DNA of 6,771 nt from Bifidobacteriaceae bacterium. Lineage in GTDB: Bacteria > Actinomycetota > Actinomycetes > Actinomycetales > WQXJ01. A program made the position numbers and the translations under genes. The notes under the pieces were generated by a model that ran no database searches, was not told where the DNA came from, and was given only the letters and a program-made list of their open reading frames with translations. Shown one piece after another: positions 5,819-6,771 of this stretch. The stretch is taken from positions 1 to 6,771 of the forward strand of contig JAITJY010000157.1 of assembly GCA_031278675.1 (NCBI GenBank), given 5' to 3'. How positions within the stretch are numbered: the stretch's first letter is position 1; each line of letters opens with the position of its first letter.

Positions 5819-6771
5819 ATGACTGTCCGTGAAGGATTGACACTCATCAGACATCATCTGGCGCTGGTCTTGGGCTGCGTGGTCTTGGGCGTGGCCATCG
5901 GCTTGCTAGTTCCTTTGCCGGGAAGTCAAGAGAGCGAAGTCAACGCGCGCGCGCTCGTCAGCGTGCGGACTACGGACGGTCGAAGCGTTGACGTGGGCAC
6001 AATGCTGGGGAACGTGATCACCATAGGGCTCACCAACGAAGATTTTGAGTCCCTCCGAGAAGCGGCTGGTCTGACCATGTCGTCACAGGAACTGGCATCC
6101 GCGGTCACCATCGGAAGAGTAACGGGGTCGACGGTTGTTGAGGTGTCTGTCAAGTTGGCCGCGCGCAGCGAGGCAGCGGCAGTCGCCCAGAACGCCATCG
6201 AGCTAGTGGTCCAGCACCTCGCTGAGATCGTTGGTGAGGGCGCTGAGGTCAGCATCATCGCCGACAACTACCCCAGCGAGGAAGGCAACGGCAGCGCTGA
6301 CCTTTGGCTGCGCCGAGCAGGAATCGGGGCCGTTCTCGGGGCCGGGCTGGCGGCACTGGCCCTGGCCATAGCTCAGTCAACGCGGGGAATCGTCTTAGGA
6401 GACCAGACGGCAGAGGCCATAGCCCGGGCACCCATTCTGGCAAGAGTCAAACGCAGGCGTTCGAATGCCGACGACCGCGAGTTCGATCCGAGAGTCTTCA
6501 CTGAGAAGCTGGCCATCTTGACGGGCAACCCGGTGCGTTTCCTGGTCCTAGTGTGCGCTTCTCCCGCTGAAGCATCTTTGGCGACGCGATCCGCCGCGTT
6601 GAAGCGGGTGGCTGAGGCGATGGGCGCTGACACTATGACGCTGGGATCGCAAGGCAGGTCTGGCCACGAGATGCTCTCCCGGTGGGAGGAACTCGCCCGG
6701 ATCGGGCCGTACCAAGCGAGCATCGTGGTCTCGGCCGAACTCCAAAGTCGCTCTGCCGGCGCAGACACCTT
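5819..6771 (+). CDS. Wzz/CpsC-like polysaccharide chain-length regulator with degenerate BY-kinase-like cytoplasmic domain, 3' end cut off
   Basis: Polysaccharide co-polymerase-type membrane protein expected to set chain length or assist export of the glycan made by the neighbouring genes. 317 codons are visible with no stop before the window ends. Architecture: short cytoplasmic N-terminus, membrane helix 1 at about 13-33, an extracytoplasmic domain of about 130 residues, membrane helix 2 at about 166-185, then cytoplasm. The cytoplasmic part follows the usual order of Wzz-kinase fusions: a TAEAIARAPILARV segment (197-210, the 'E.LG.PVLG.IP' linker), a variable basic stretch (KRRRSN), FTEKLAILTG (227-236, the place of 'EAFR.LRTNL'), then the strand VRFLVLVCASP (239-249). 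After this the Walker A loop should read like PGEGKS/T, but here it is PAEASLAT with no Lys, so ATP binding is doubtful. The start is supported by GGGAGG. One TTA codon. Divergent from the glycosyltransferases. The Wzz call is good; the kinase-relic reading is inference. Confidence 0.82.
   Translation, partial: MTVREGLTLIRHHLALVLGCVVLGVAIGLLVPLPGSQESEVNARALVSVRTTDGRSVDVGTMLGNVITIGLTNEDFESLREAAGLTMSSQELASAVTIGRVTGSTVVEVSVKLAARSEAAAVAQNAIELVVQHLAEIVGEGAEVSIIADNYPSEEGNGSADLWLRRAGIGAVLGAGLAALALAIAQSTRGIVLGDQTAEAIARAPILARVKRRRSNADDREFDPRVFTEKLAILTGNPVRFLVLVCASPAEASLATRSAALKRVAEAMGADTMTLGSQGRSGHEMLSRWEELARIGPYQASIVVSAELQSRSAGADT

Noticed and set aside
5592..5822. Plus-strand open frame of 76 codons overlapping the Wzz-like gene start
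   Set aside because: Different frame from the well-supported gene at 5819, no ribosome site, Arg/Ser/Ala-rich product without motifs.
5926..6768. Minus-strand open frames at 5926-6267 and 6373-6768
   Set aside because: Opposite the Wzz-like gene, which has a good ribosome site, two membrane helices and family layout; the antisense frames have none.
1..6771. Insertion sequences, tRNA or rRNA genes, CRISPR arrays
   Set aside because: No transposase motif, terminal inverted repeats, tRNA-like fold or regularly spaced repeat was seen on either strand.

Overview
The window reads as part of a surface- or exopolysaccharide gene cluster from a moderately high-GC Gram-positive bacterium, most likely an actinobacterium. 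The grounds are a GC content that looks to be around 60%, GTG starts with purine-rich ribosome binding sites, strongly GC-ended codons in the best-adapted gene, and Gram-positive-style glycan genes. I cannot name a genus from the sequence.

Layout. Four genes lie on the minus strand. In transcription order they are: a GT4-type glycosyltransferase with a DUF1972 N-terminus (5414 to 4305), a polytopic GT-C-like membrane glycosyltransferase (4093 to 2534), a family 2 glycosyltransferase (2130 to 1045), and a polysaccharide pyruvyl transferase (1039 to beyond base 1, so its C-terminus is cut off). On the plus strand, divergent from these, is a Wzz/CpsC-like chain-length-determinant protein (from 5819, cut off by the right edge). 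Its cytoplasmic part looks like a tyrosine-kinase (BY-kinase) domain that has lost its Walker A motif. Both edge genes lack a stop codon inside the window but are clear on reading the frames. The divergent promoter region is 5415-5818. Two further non-coding gaps, 4094-4304 (211 bp) and 2131-2533 (403 bp), separate the minus-strand genes and are unusually long for a glycan operon. Only the last pair is tightly coupled (5 bp apart).

How the genes may work together (inference from families). The GT4 and GT2 enzymes would add sugars to a lipid-linked oligosaccharide on the cytoplasmic face. The GT-C-like protein would use a polyprenyl-phosphate sugar on the outer face. The pyruvyl transferase would add a ketal-linked pyruvate from phosphoenolpyruvate, giving an acidic polymer. 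The Wzz-like protein would control chain length or export. No priming glycosyl-phosphate transferase, flippase or polymerase is in the window, so the rest of the cluster should lie outside it.

Codon use changes along the minus-strand genes: no TTA leucine codons in the GT4 gene, five in the 346 visible codons of the pyruvyl transferase. This suggests a mosaic cluster in which the distal genes arrived later.
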